This document shows, piece by piece, positions 53,031-64,000 of a stretch of 64,000 nucleotides of DNA. The stretch covers positions 14,587,677 through 14,651,676 of the forward strand of contig CM037843.1 in NCBI GenBank assembly GCA_021234535.1, read 5' to 3'. The DNA is from Stichopus chloronotus. Taxonomy: Eukaryota > Echinodermata > Holothuroidea > Aspidochirotida > Stichopodidae. Every line of letters starts with the position of its first letter. Positions within the stretch are counted from its first letter, which is position 1. The notes below the pieces were generated by a model. It was given only the letters and a program-made list of their open reading frames with translations, was not told where the DNA came from and did no database searches. The position numbers were made by a program, and so were the translations under genes.

Positions 53031-55339
53031 TTAGTAAGTGTATTTACTTTGTTATTCCTAAATTATTCATACCGTAGTTCACGCAATAATGTCTTCATGT
53101 TGTTATGATTGCTGTTATTAATAATCCCTTCAACTTGAAATAGGAAGTTATCTCAGTATCTTGAACGAGATTTTTTTATTTTTTTGGGGGGGGGGGGGGG
53201 TTCTGTCATCGCAGCCTAAAATTTTGTAACGTCTCTAGACGAATGCATTTCTATGTTTGTGGCGAATATTCACCTTGATGACTTGACATGAAAAATGCCA
53301 TATTGCGACAGACTCAATGCTTAGGCCTAAGTTATCATCTGAGAGAAATAAAATCTGTGGTAAAGAGAAAAAAAGAGGATGAAAAGGCATCACGGAAATG
53401 GTGACAGAAGAATCGCTTTATCTCCTGTTCAACCTCTTGGATAAGCATCCAACCCTCACATGATATCATACATGTTTATCCCTTCTCGAGAGGAACATAC
53501 CCTTAACATTACGGTATATCTGGCTATCCCCGTAATGTTGTATCATGTAGAAAAGGTCTTCTCGAGATATGAGTGTAGCACATTATGGAAATTCTGTGAG
53601 GACTAAGTGTGAATAAGTACCTCTTCGTTGCATATTCATGACTTTGCCAAATCTCTCATACCTTAGCAGCTGGATTAACAATTGATATGTTAAAGGAATA
53701 GATTATAGGTTTGATTAGAGAGGGATAATTAATTTGCAGTTGTTATCGTATCAAGTCAGACCATCAATATCCTGCAGCTGAAACTAATACTTCTGTCACG
53801 AAAAGAAGCCTTTTAAAAAGGATGGATGTTTAATTTTTAAATGTTTTATGACTTTACCAACTCTTTCTTTAACAAGCATAATCAGTCTGAGAACTTTATT
53901 CTCGTTTGAGAAATTTATTCTCGTTGAGGAAGGCTACCGTCCTCCTTTGAATTCAATAATCTCTGATGATGATAAAGTATGACCTTTTCTATAGAGCAAA
54001 CGCCTTATTTCACAGTGTTTAAGGTGGATTTCAAAACAGAAGGTTGTCTTTCTTCTCATACCTATCATTCCACAAGTCGGTGCACCAGTACACCCAGTCT
54101 CTCCGGCCTTAGGAAGACAGCACTTGCACTACAAAATCTTCATACTTTTGTCTGCTTCATTTTTTTTTATCAAATCTTTATTTTTGAGCGGGACAAGTTT
54201 CCTTTAGTCATACCCCCTGTTGTGGGAGGCAACAGGTAACAGTGAGACTTTACACTGGCATCGAACTGAAATTGTCTAATTTCTTTGGTAATTTCTGCTT
54301 TTAATGTTGACAATTTAGTTTACGACATGTATATCACATCACCACTAAACTTTCCTATGTATTGCATTACTATTTGTATCGGACTGTATTACACCGGCTA
54401 TTTGATTTAAAAAAAGGAGAGAGAACCATCAAAAGGGAGAAATAGTGAGAAGAGTGTGATGAGGCAATGGCACAGAATACAGGAATAGTTTCCTTCTTTG
54501 GTGCGTTGTCATAGGATGTCTACGTGTTTTCAGGTCGACACAATGATGTGGTTCACAGAAGCATCACTTTAATTGGCCAACGACTGACCGTATTCTGTAA
54601 ACGATGGATTGATTGGTGCTAACATTCTGCTGCACGCGTTATTAAAGACTGTGACAGTGCGGTTGACAGAGGGATATGTTGTCAAACATATTACATGTTT
54701 GTGGGTCATAGGTGTAGAAGTAATTGCACAGGATTGGGTTTCTATTACTACTGCACCAAATATACTGCTTTTTAAAGAATAGCGGATTGTCTTTTGAGAA
54801 ACTCATTTACATTTTCCGATATGTAAACTACAGTAACAGTCATTCTTTTCACACAACTTAAGTTTTAAACTCTACAGATTGTCGGAACAATCAATGCCAA
54901 GGGACATGAAATAATGGGATAAAGCAAATGTACTATTTACAAGGTTAAAATATCAATTGGTTTCAAATGATGGAGATAAGAATGTGATCAATAGTAACAT
55001 TGGGGTTGAATAACAATTGCTCCAAGTAACAAAAGCTCTGCTTTTACTTCATCCGAAGAAGCTGCATGTTTGAACAAACAACAAATAACACTTATTTCGC
55101 TGATGCTATGAAAATAATAATCTTAAGTTCGTCTCAATTAAATATAACGAATACGATAAAAAATTGAAGATTGGGCAAAGATTTCAGTTACATTTTTCTC
55201 TTTCTTACTTTATTTTTTATTTCACAACAAGTTTAGTTTTACGTGACTGGTTGAATTAAGCTATGGATGTACCATACAGTTAGGTAAAGCGCAGTATGTT
55301 ATGGATTTACGTGTCATGTTTAGAGCATTATGTTTAACC
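53031..55339. other. Intergenic region
   Basis: AT-rich, with a G run near 53187-53200 and dispersed repeat family 3 copy 2 at about 54505-54640. No exon was recognised. Confidence 0.5.
54505..54640 (+). repeat. Dispersed repeat family 3, copy 2
   Basis: Same orientation as 38990-39150, sharing AGGTCGACACAATGATG-like and GATTGGTGCTAACATTCTG-like blocks. Confidence 0.55.
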
Positions 55340-57700
55340 TAATAACAATGGTACCAACTTAGGTAAAGAAATCAAAGCACCAGTGAACTGTTCCTTACGA
55401 TAGGCCTATACTTTACCACAATTGTGCTAGACCAGTTAAACGCATTTCAGTGTACATCGTATAAGCTTTACTCACCGGATCAAATTTATGTAATTAAAAC
55501 ATCAGTTAACCTAGAAAATTAGTCACACGAATTTTAAAAACAGAAAGTATGAAGATGATTAGTTGACAGAGAATTATTAACATTCTTCAATCACCGATAC
55601 AAAGAAGTCAGTTTAGTCATTGAGTAGGCCATAGAATATTTTTCAACATTATGTCAATTGGCTTCCAACGAAACCACCTTTTTTTTTTGCTTCTCAGTGA
55701 ATGAAAGGTAAATCCTAGCTTAACTAATAACAAAGGCATCAGCTAAGAGGAACATTAGGAAGAGACTGTGGTCCAGAGATTTCTTATTGACACAAGAATG
55801 TTTGGACTCGGGTTTGGGCAGGACTCAGTCAATATATCCAAATTGAAGAAGGTTTCTTTAACGAAGTAGAATGGGGCAGTGGTGTAAGTTGCCGTTTCAC
55901 GTGGAGTCGATCAGAGGTTCGGGCCCCACTCCGAGAAGGAGCGATCACGATGTCTTTTACATTTAGTAAATATTGTCTATCATCTACAATATATATTATT
56001 TCAAGTCACTGATATATCAGCAGACGTGGTGGCCATGCGTTATAAGGGGCGGACGAAAGACTCCTGCTCTGCTGGCTGTGTAAATTTTCGTGCTAGGGTT
56101 CAAGGCACGTCGGGTCACAATAGCCCGGCGGTGGTATGGTACTTTTTGTGGCCTAGGATCCCGTGCCATGTCTCCCTTGATGTCGTACACTGAACCCGGA
56201 AGGATACGAGGAGGGTCGGTCAAAGGTCGACCAGAAGCGTACTAGGTGGCGTGAGGTGAATCCATGCACCTCGGCCAGAGGGTTGAAAGGTCCTTTGCGT
56301 CCGGCATGTGTGCAGCCCATGGTTCACTGAACACGTGACTCGATGAGGCGTGTTCTTCTAAAGATGCACCTACGGAAGCTTATAAAGGCCATCACAGAAT
56401 TTAGAAGCTCATTGACTTATTTCAAATTCGACAACCGCCATCTATTTTGCATTAGTTGGCTGTAATGGTACAGTATCTGATGTATACGGGAGAGACCGTT
56501 TTTTTTACATCCAAAACCGACGGTGAACTTTACAAACAAAAAATTAAAAGTGTGACCTCGTCACCGTCAATCTTTTTATCATGTTGTAAATATCACTTAT
56601 GTGATTAGTTTGGATTCAAGGTATAGTAAAAAATGTCCAGAAAGTGTTTGAAGTAAAAAGTCTGTATCGTGACTTTTTTCCTGTCACAGTCAGAGCAATT
56701 AATTCATATTATATTATTTTAGTTGGAGTAAATCATATTTCAACTCTTTTAAAAAACAAATTTAATTCATTGTCCCAGACAGTTAGGTGAGGTGAGAGGA
56801 GGTGAAGCAAACAGGACAAAGGGGAGGGGGTTTTGTACGGCCAGTTCACTGTGGGTTTACAAGTGACGAACGGTCTATATAACTGTTTTACGTTCAAGTT
56901 GACAATGGTTAACGCTTAATTGAATACAAAATTTTCATCATTCATGAACACTGACAGTGAACATTTTGCATGGCTTGTGCATCGTATATTTCCACGTTTT
57001 TAACCTTGCAGTGATAAATGAGTCACCATTCTTCAAACAGCTCTAGAGTGAAACAAACCGCTAAAAGAAAGATCACGTCGTCAGTCTCCCCGAACGAAAA
57101 AGAAAAAAAAATGACGACACAAACATGTAAATAAACCTAAAACAAGTCAACGTGCTAACGTATAAAACTTTGACGATAGTAACTCAGTCCTTACATCAAT
57201 GTGTGGACGGCTTAGATGTCGTTACCATGGTTACAATGAATACCATCATCAATTCAGAGAGAAAAGTGAAGAGTAACTCAACCTGTAAGCCTTTAACTGA
57301 AAAACGTGAACATTTGTCACTCTTTTATTCTCTAATTTGAAGGAGTTGTCTCTTCCACCTTACAACCATTGTTTGGGAATTACAGTTTCAAATAGCTTGA
57401 CAGAGTATTACGTAACAGCGCCAAATATTCTTGTGTGTGCAGGCATTCGTCAATTGCTTTGGTATGAGAATGCCATTTGCTCATGAAAACCGAGAAAGTG
57501 GTTTGAACAATTACAGCACAGCTGTAATGGTAAAATCTTATTCTTACAGCAGTCAAATGTCCCCCTGTAAACTGTATATGTTTAATAATGACGGCGAAGC
57601 ACATTTCGACAATAGTTGCTGGATGTGTTGGACCTTGTTTGTGGCAAGTTTTGGTGAACGTTTGGATCTGTAGAAATGGCTGGGAAACTGGCATTTTATA
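55340..57700 (+). repeat. Duplicated block, copy B
   Basis: Collinear with 45540-47640. It carries an extra 492-base segment (56077-56568) with no counterpart in copy A and lacks the family 1 insertion of copy A. It is followed at about 57950 by the satellite array, as copy A is followed by diverged satellite units. Confidence 0.8.
56077..56568. mobile_element. Copy-B-specific 492-bp insertion, GC-richer
   Basis: In copy A, GCTGGC is followed directly by AATCTTCTTCATTATG. In copy B the same junction is interrupted between GCTGGC (to 56076) and AATCTTTTTATCATG (from 56569). The inserted DNA is clearly richer in GC (GGGTCACAATAGCCCGGCGG), has no long frame and shows no obvious terminal repeats. 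The class is unknown. Confidence 0.6.
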
Positions 57701-59885
57701 CTCAATTTTCAGTCAGCGTGGAATGAGATAAGGAAGAGAGACGTCGGGTTTAACAAAAAAAAAAAAACTATCACGGGATTACAGCATTTCATCAGAGAAA
57801 AAGAACGTGAAATACACATCGATTCTTTTATTGAAAATAAGGTTTAATTTCTGTGACTAATACTAGGGACTTTCTCAGTTGAAGTGACGCTAAACAGATT
57901 TAGGGGTTTCAAAAACATTGTTTACTTTTCTAAAAAAATATTCACTGTGTCACCAATTCAGTTGCAATGAGTGATATTTCGTCGGACATAAATTTTCGTG
58001 ACATGAATTTTATATTCATGTCCTTACAACAAACTTTCATCCCATTAGTATTTAAAATAGAAATAGAATAATACTATTGGGACTTATGCAATGCGTATGT
58101 AATTTCAACTTTTGAATTATATATACCGTGAAGCGGAATATAATACAAAAATAACTCGACAGCCGTCAAGATGTTTGAAAATTAAAGGAAATACGAAATT
58201 AAAAAACTTTCACTTTTGGACTAAATCTGATCATTTCGGAAGACTATAACCTTTGATTTTCATTAAATTTGAGCAAAATCGATCATTTTGGAAAAAGGCT
58301 TTTAAATGACCAATATTGCTCATATTTACATTCTGACTTTATTTTGATAGCAACATTGTTCTTTTTACCCCCATTTCTCAACTGTACCTGTTTCTAGACA
58401 TTCAAAATATAAATTCATTGTAACGGTACAGACTTTGATTCTGACAACATTGACCGTCACAAAGGGAGTGCTAGATTGTATTCAGAACGGTGGAACTTTT
58501 TATTCATATTTTAGAAAAATCGATCATTTTTCAAAAAGTCTTTTAAATGAATAATGTTGTTCTTCATGATGACATTATTTTGATAGCAACGTTGATGTGT
58601 TACCCTCCATTTCTCAACTTTATCTATTTTAAAACGTTCGAAATGTAAGTTGATTGTAAGGATAAAGATTTGAAGCCTAACTTAATTGAGCGTCAGTAAA
58701 CGAGGGTGAAGTATAAATTCAGAACGGTGGAACATGCGAACTTCCTTATTTGTGTTGATTTAAATCCTTCTTGTGTATTTAACCCTTGTAATAATACTAT
58801 TGGGACTTATCCAATGCGTATGTAATTTGGACTTAAGAAATATACCGAAAAGCGGAATATAATACAAAAATAACCCGACAGCCGTCAAGATGTTTGAAAA
58901 TTAAAGGAAATACGAAATTAAAAAACTTTCATTTTTCGATTAAATCTGATCATTTCGGAAGACTATAACCTTTGATTTTCATTAAATTTGAGCAAAATCG
59001 ATCACTTTTGAAAAAAAGCTTCAAAATGACCAATATTGTTCATATTTACATTCTGACTTTATTTTGATAGCAACATTGTTCTTTTTACCCCCATTTCTCA
59101 ACTGTACCTGTTTCTAGACAATCGAAATATAAATTCATTGTAACGGTACAGACTTTGATTCTGACAACATTGACCGTCACAAAGGGAGTGCTAGATTGTA
59201 TTCAGAACGGTGGAACTTTTTATTCAAATTTTAGAAAAATCGATCATTTTTCAAAAAGTCTTTTAAATGAATAATGTTGTTCTTCATGATGACATTATTT
59301 TGATAGCAACGTTGATGTATTAACCTCCATTTCTCAACTTTATCTATTTTAAAACGTTCGAAATGTAAGTTGATTGTAAGGATAAAGATTTGAAGCCTAA
59401 CTTAATTGAGCGTCAGTAAACGAGGGTGAAGTATAAATTCAGAACGGTGGAACATGCGAACTTCCTTATTTGTGTTGATTTAAATCCTTCTTGTGTATTT
59501 AACCCTTGTAATAATACTGTTGAGACTTATCCAATGCGTATGTAATTTCGATTTACGAATTATACCGAGAAGCGGACTGTAATACAAAAATAACTGGACA
59601 GCCGTCAAGATGTTTGAAAATTAAAGGCAATACGAAATTAAAAAAAATTCATTTTTGGACGATATCTGATCATTTCGGAAGACTTTTTATTTAAACATGA
59701 GCAAAATCGATCATTTTTAAAAAATGGTTTTAAATGACCAGTATTGTTCATATTTACATTCTGACTTTATTTTGATAGCAACATTGTTCTTTTTACCCCC
59801 ATTTCTCAACTGTAGCTGTTTTTAGACATTTGAAGTATAAGTTCATTGTAATAATGAAGACTTTAAGCCTGACATCATTGACCGT

Positions 59886-62214
59886 CACAAAAGACGTGCT
59901 AGATTGTATTCAGAACGGTGGAACTTGTAGACTTCCTTACTTTGGGTTGATTAAAGTCTTTTTCTGTATTTTTATTCTTGAAATAAAACTATTGAGAATA
60001 ATCCAATGTGTTTGTAATTTTGACTTAATAATCATACAAAGGATCGGAATATAATTCAAAAATTGATTCGAGAGCCGTCAGGATGTTTCCGCTGTTAAAA
60101 ATTGATGAATTAAAAAAACGCTCATTTTTGGACAAAATCCGATCATTTGGTAAGGCTATAGCCTTTGATTTTTATTCAAATTTTCGAAAAATCGATCATT
60201 TTTCAAAATGTTTTTTAAATGACAAATATTGTTCATCGTGACATTCTAACATTGTTTTGATAGCAACGTTGATCTTTTAACCGCCATTTCTCAACTTCAT
60301 CTGTTTTAAAACGTTCGAAATTTAAGTTTTTCAAAAGGAAAACAAAGGACGTGCTAGACTGTATTCAGAACGGTGAAACTTGTAGTCTTCCTTACTTTGG
60401 GTTGCCTAAAGTCTTCTTCTGTATTTCATTCTTGAAATGAAACTATTGAGATTAATCCAATGTGTTTGTAATTTTGAATTAATAATCATACAAAGGATCC
60501 TAATATAATTCAAAAGTTAATTCGACAACCGTCAGGATGTTTCCGCTGTTAAAAATTGATGAATTTGAAAATCGCTCATTTTTGGACGAAATCCGATCAT
60601 TTGGTATGGCTATAGCCTTTGATTTTTATTCAAATTTTCGAAAAATCGATCATTTTTCAAAATGTTTTTTAAATGACAAATATTGTTCATCGTGACATTC
60701 TGATATTATTTTTTAGCAACGTTGATCTTTTAACCGCCATTTCTCAACTTTATCTATTTTAAAACGTTCGAAATGTAAGTTGTTTGTAAGGGTAAAGATT
60801 TGAAGCCCAACCTAATTGAGCGTCAGTAAAGGAGGGTGAAGTATTAAATCAGGACGGTGGAAAATGCGAACTTCTTATTTGTGTTAATTAAAATCCTTCT
60901 TGTGTATTTAACCCTTGTAATAATACTGTTGAGACTTATCCAATGCGTATGTAATTTCGATTTACGAATTATACCGAGAAGCGGACTGTAATACAAAAAT
61001 AACTGGACAGCCGTCAAGGTGTTTGAAAATTAAAGGCAATACGAAATTAAAAAAAATTCATTTTTGGACGATATCTGATCATTTCGGAAGACTATAACCT
61101 TTGACTTTTTATTTAAACATGAGCAAAATCGATCATTTTTAAAAAATGGTTTTAAATGACCAGTATTGTTCATATTTACATTCTGACTTTATTTTGATAG
61201 CAACATTGTTCTTTTTACCCCCATTTCTCAACTGTAGCTGTTTTTAGACATTTGAAGTATAAGTTGATTTTAATAATGAAGACTTTGAGCCTGACATCAT
61301 TGACCGTCACAAAGGACGTGCTAGATTGTATTCAGAACGGTGGAACTTGTAGACTTCCTTACTTTGGGTTGATTAAAGTCTTTTTCTGTATTTTTATTCT
61401 TGAAATAAAACTATTGAGAATAATCCAATGTGTTTGTAATTTTGACTTAATAATCATACAAAGGATCGGAATATAATTCAAAAATTGATTCGAGAGCCGT
61501 CAGGATGTTTTCGCTGTTAAAAATTGATGAATTTAAAAAACGCTCATTTTTGGACCAAATTCGATCATTTGGTAAGGCTATAGCCTTTGATTTTTATTCA
61601 AATTTTCGAAAAATCGATCATTTTTCAAAATGTTTTTTAAATGACAAATATTGTTCATCGTGACATTCTAACATTGTTTTAATAGCAACGTTCATCTTTG
61701 AACCCCTCTTTCTCAACTTAAGCTATTTTAAAACGTTCGAAATTTAAGTTTTTCAAAAGGAAAACAAAGGACGTGCTAGATTGTATTCAGAACGGTGGAA
61801 CTTGCAAACTTCCTTACTTTGGGTTGCCTAAAGTCTTCTTCTGTATTTCATTCTTTAAAAACCTATTGAGAATAATCCAATGTGTATGTAGTTCTGACTT
61901 AATAATAATACAAAGGATCGGAATATAATTCAAAAACAAATTCGAAAGCCGTCAGGATGTTTCCGCTTTTAAAAATTGATGATTTTAAAAACCGCTCATT
62001 TTTGGACGAAATCCGATCATTTGGTAAAGCTATAGTCTTTGATTTTTATTCAAATTTTTGAAAAATCGATCATTTTTCAAAATGTTTTTTAAATGACAAA
62101 TATTGTTCATCGTGACATTCTAACATTGTTTTAATAGCAACGTTCATCTTTGAACCCCTCTTTCTCAACTTAAGCTATTTTAAAACGTTCGAAATTTAAG
62201 TTTTTCAAAAGGAA
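59886..62214. repeat. 2329-bp higher-order repeat, copy 1
   Basis: Five monomers (about 455, 484, 483, 455 and 452 bases). The segment from about 59886 matches the segment starting 2329 bases later. All stretches I compared by eye looked identical, including monomer-specific variants such as AATCAGGACGGTGGAAAATG. Confidence 0.9.
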
Positions 62215-64000
62215 AACAAAAGACGTGCTAGATTGTATTCAGAACGGTGGAACTTGTAGACTTCCTTACTTTGGGTTGATTAAAGTCTTTTTCTGTATTT
62301 TTATTCTTGAAATAAAACTATTGAGAATAATCCAATGTGTTTGTAATTTTGACTTAATAATCATACAAAGGATCGGAATATAATTCAAAAATTGATTCGA
62401 GAGCCGTCAGGATGTTTCCGCTGTTAAAAATTGATGAATTAAAAAAACGCTCATTTTTGGACAAAATCCGATCATTTGGTAAGGCTATAGCCTTTGATTT
62501 TTATTCAAATTTTCGAAAAATCGATCATTTTTCAAAATGTTTTTTAAATGACAAATATTGTTCATCGTGACATTCTAACATTGTTTTGATAGCAACGTTG
62601 ATCTTTTAACCGCCATTTCTCAACTTCATCTGTTTTAAAACGTTCGAAATTTAAGTTTTTCAAAAGGAAAACAAAGGACGTGCTAGACTGTATTCAGAAC
62701 GGTGAAACTTGTAGTCTTCCTTACTTTGGGTTGCCTAAAGTCTTCTTCTGTATTTCATTCTTGAAATGAAACTATTGAGATTAATCCAATGTGTTTGTAA
62801 TTTTGAATTAATAATCATACAAAGGATCCTAATATAATTCAAAAGTTAATTCGACAACCGTCAGGATGTTTCCGCTGTTAAAAATTGATGAATTTGAAAA
62901 TCGCTCATTTTTGGACGAAATCCGATCATTTGGTATGGCTATAGCCTTTGATTTTTATTCAAATTTTCGAAAAATCGATCATTTTTCAAAATGTTTTTTA
63001 AATGACAAATATTGTTCATCGTGACATTCTGATATTATTTTTTAGCAACGTTGATCTTTTAACCGCCATTTCTCAACTTTATCTATTTTAAAACGTTCGA
63101 AATGTAAGTTGTTTGTAAGGGTAAAGATTTGAAGCCCAACCTAATTGAGCGTCAGTAAAGGAGGGTGAAGTATTAAATCAGGACGGTGGAAAATGCGAAC
63201 TTCTTATTTGTGTTAATTAAAATCCTTCTTGTGTATTTAACCCTTGTAATAATACTGTTGAGACTTATCCAATGCGTATGTAATTTCGATTTACGAATTA
63301 TACCGAGAAGCGGACTGTAATACAAAAATAACTGGACAGCCGTCAAGGTGTTTGAAAATTAAAGGCAATACGAAATTAAAAAAAATTCATTTTTGGACGA
63401 TATCTGATCATTTCGGAAGACTATAACCTTTGACTTTTTATTTAAACATGAGCAAAATCGATCATTTTTAAAAAATGGTTTTAAATGACCAGTATTGTTC
63501 ATATTTACATTCTGACTTTATTTTGATAGCAACATTGTTCTTTTTACCCCCATTTCTCAACTGTAGCTGTTTTTAGACATTTGAAGTATAAGTTGATTTT
63601 AATAATGAAGACTTTGAGCCTGACATCATTGACCGTCACAAAGGACGTGCTAGATTGTATTCAGAACGGTGGAACTTGTAGACTTCCTTACTTTGGGTTG
63701 ATTAAAGTCTTTTTCTGTATTTTTATTCTTGAAATAAAACTATTGAGAATAATCCAATGTGTTTGTAATTTTGACTTAATAATCATACAAAGGATCGGAA
63801 TATAATTCAAAAATTGATTCGAGAGCCGTCAGGATGTTTTCGCTGTTAAAAATTGATGAATTTAAAAAACGCTCATTTTTGGACCAAATTCGATCATTTG
63901 GTAAGGCTATAGCCTTTGATTTTTATTCAAATTTTCGAAAAATCGATCATTTTTCAAAATGTTTTTTAAATGACAAATATTGTTCATCGTGACATTCTAA
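62215..64000. repeat. 2329-bp higher-order repeat, copy 2 (truncated by window)
   Basis: Anchors at 62240, 62695, 63179 and 63662 lie exactly 2329 bases after 59911, 60366, 60850 and 61333. The last 40 bases of the window still match 61632-61671. Confidence 0.9.

Larger units (their letters stand above)
57950..64000. repeat. AT-rich satellite array
   Basis: The anchor word CAGAACGGTGGA or a close variant occurs at 58483, 58720, 59203, 59440, 59911, 60366, 60850, 61333, 61788, 62240, 62695, 63179 and 63662. The intervals are 237, 483, 237, 471, 455, 484, 483, 455, 452, 455, 484 and 483. Every monomer carries AAAATCGATCATTTTT, GCCGTCA-GATGTTT and a second GATCATTT box. The array continues past the window end. 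Confidence 0.97.

Noticed and set aside
57431..57673. 80-codon plus-strand frame and overlapping minus-strand frame in block B, partly conserved in block A (minus-strand motif QGPTHPATIVEMCF)
   Set aside because: Conservation follows the DNA of the whole duplicated block, and the plus-strand frame is interrupted in copy A. Not supported as coding.
59830..63805. Three near-identical 74-codon frames (59830, 61252, 63581) with a DCIQNGGTCRLPYFG stretch that recalls Cys-rich defensin-like peptides
   Set aside because: They are the same satellite segment repeated. Copies diverged from it (58450, 59170, 60350, 47760, 47970) break the frame and lose the cysteines, there is no signal peptide, and the frame is not conserved relative to the DNA.

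Overview
The window looks like nuclear DNA from a marine invertebrate animal, probably a deuterostome such as an echinoderm or hemichordate. I base this on AT-rich sequence, coding exons split by introns mostly 0.3-4 kb long with GT/AG borders, abundant simple-sequence and poly-G tracts, a tRNA-derived SINE, and the domain make-up of the main gene. There are no operons, ribosome binding sites, CRISPR arrays or prokaryotic genes. Most open frames over 60 codons are chance frames. The genes below were found by joining short exons whose splice phases agree.

Region 1 (1-6028): the 3' end of a + strand gene. Three exons (1825-1910, 3720-3838, 5898-6028) join in phase to encode a 111-residue, helix-rich C-terminus that resembles the C-terminal domain of the centrosomal protein CEP170. 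Region 2 (6029-13763): intergenic DNA with degenerate repeats, a SINE and a long CAT microsatellite.

Region 3 (13764-43420): one complete adhesion-class GPCR gene on the + strand. Its 24 exons form a phase-consistent 848-codon reading frame. The parts in order are a signal peptide, a Cys-containing N-terminal segment, a laminin-G/pentraxin-like domain, a GAIN domain ending in a GPS autoproteolysis site (HL/T), a tethered-agonist sequence, seven transmembrane helices and a short Ser-rich tail. The GPS lacks two of its four usual cysteines. An exon-like sequence between exons 4 and 5 repeats the SYxxCxCxxC motif of exon 4 in a phase that would allow alternative splicing. The introns hold several striking repeats: a CATATG cluster, a GGCGCC foldback, an AACGTT hairpin, a CRE-like triplet, and two copies of dispersed families.

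Region 4 (43421-57700): a diverged duplicated block (copy A about 45540-47640, copy B about 55340-57700). Each copy carries an insertion that the other lacks. Between them lies a small two-exon gene (49700-50975 or to 51100) for an unrecognised secreted acidic protein whose frame appears broken near its 3' end. Region 5 (about 57950-64000): an AT-rich satellite with monomers of about 455-484 bp, organised into a nearly perfect 2329-bp higher-order repeat that runs off the window. Diverged units of the same satellite follow copy A at 47690-48300, so block and satellite probably duplicated together.

Limits: exon calls come from splice sites, phase continuity and protein motifs read by eye. No alignment, transcript or database search was run, and family names rest on remembered signatures.
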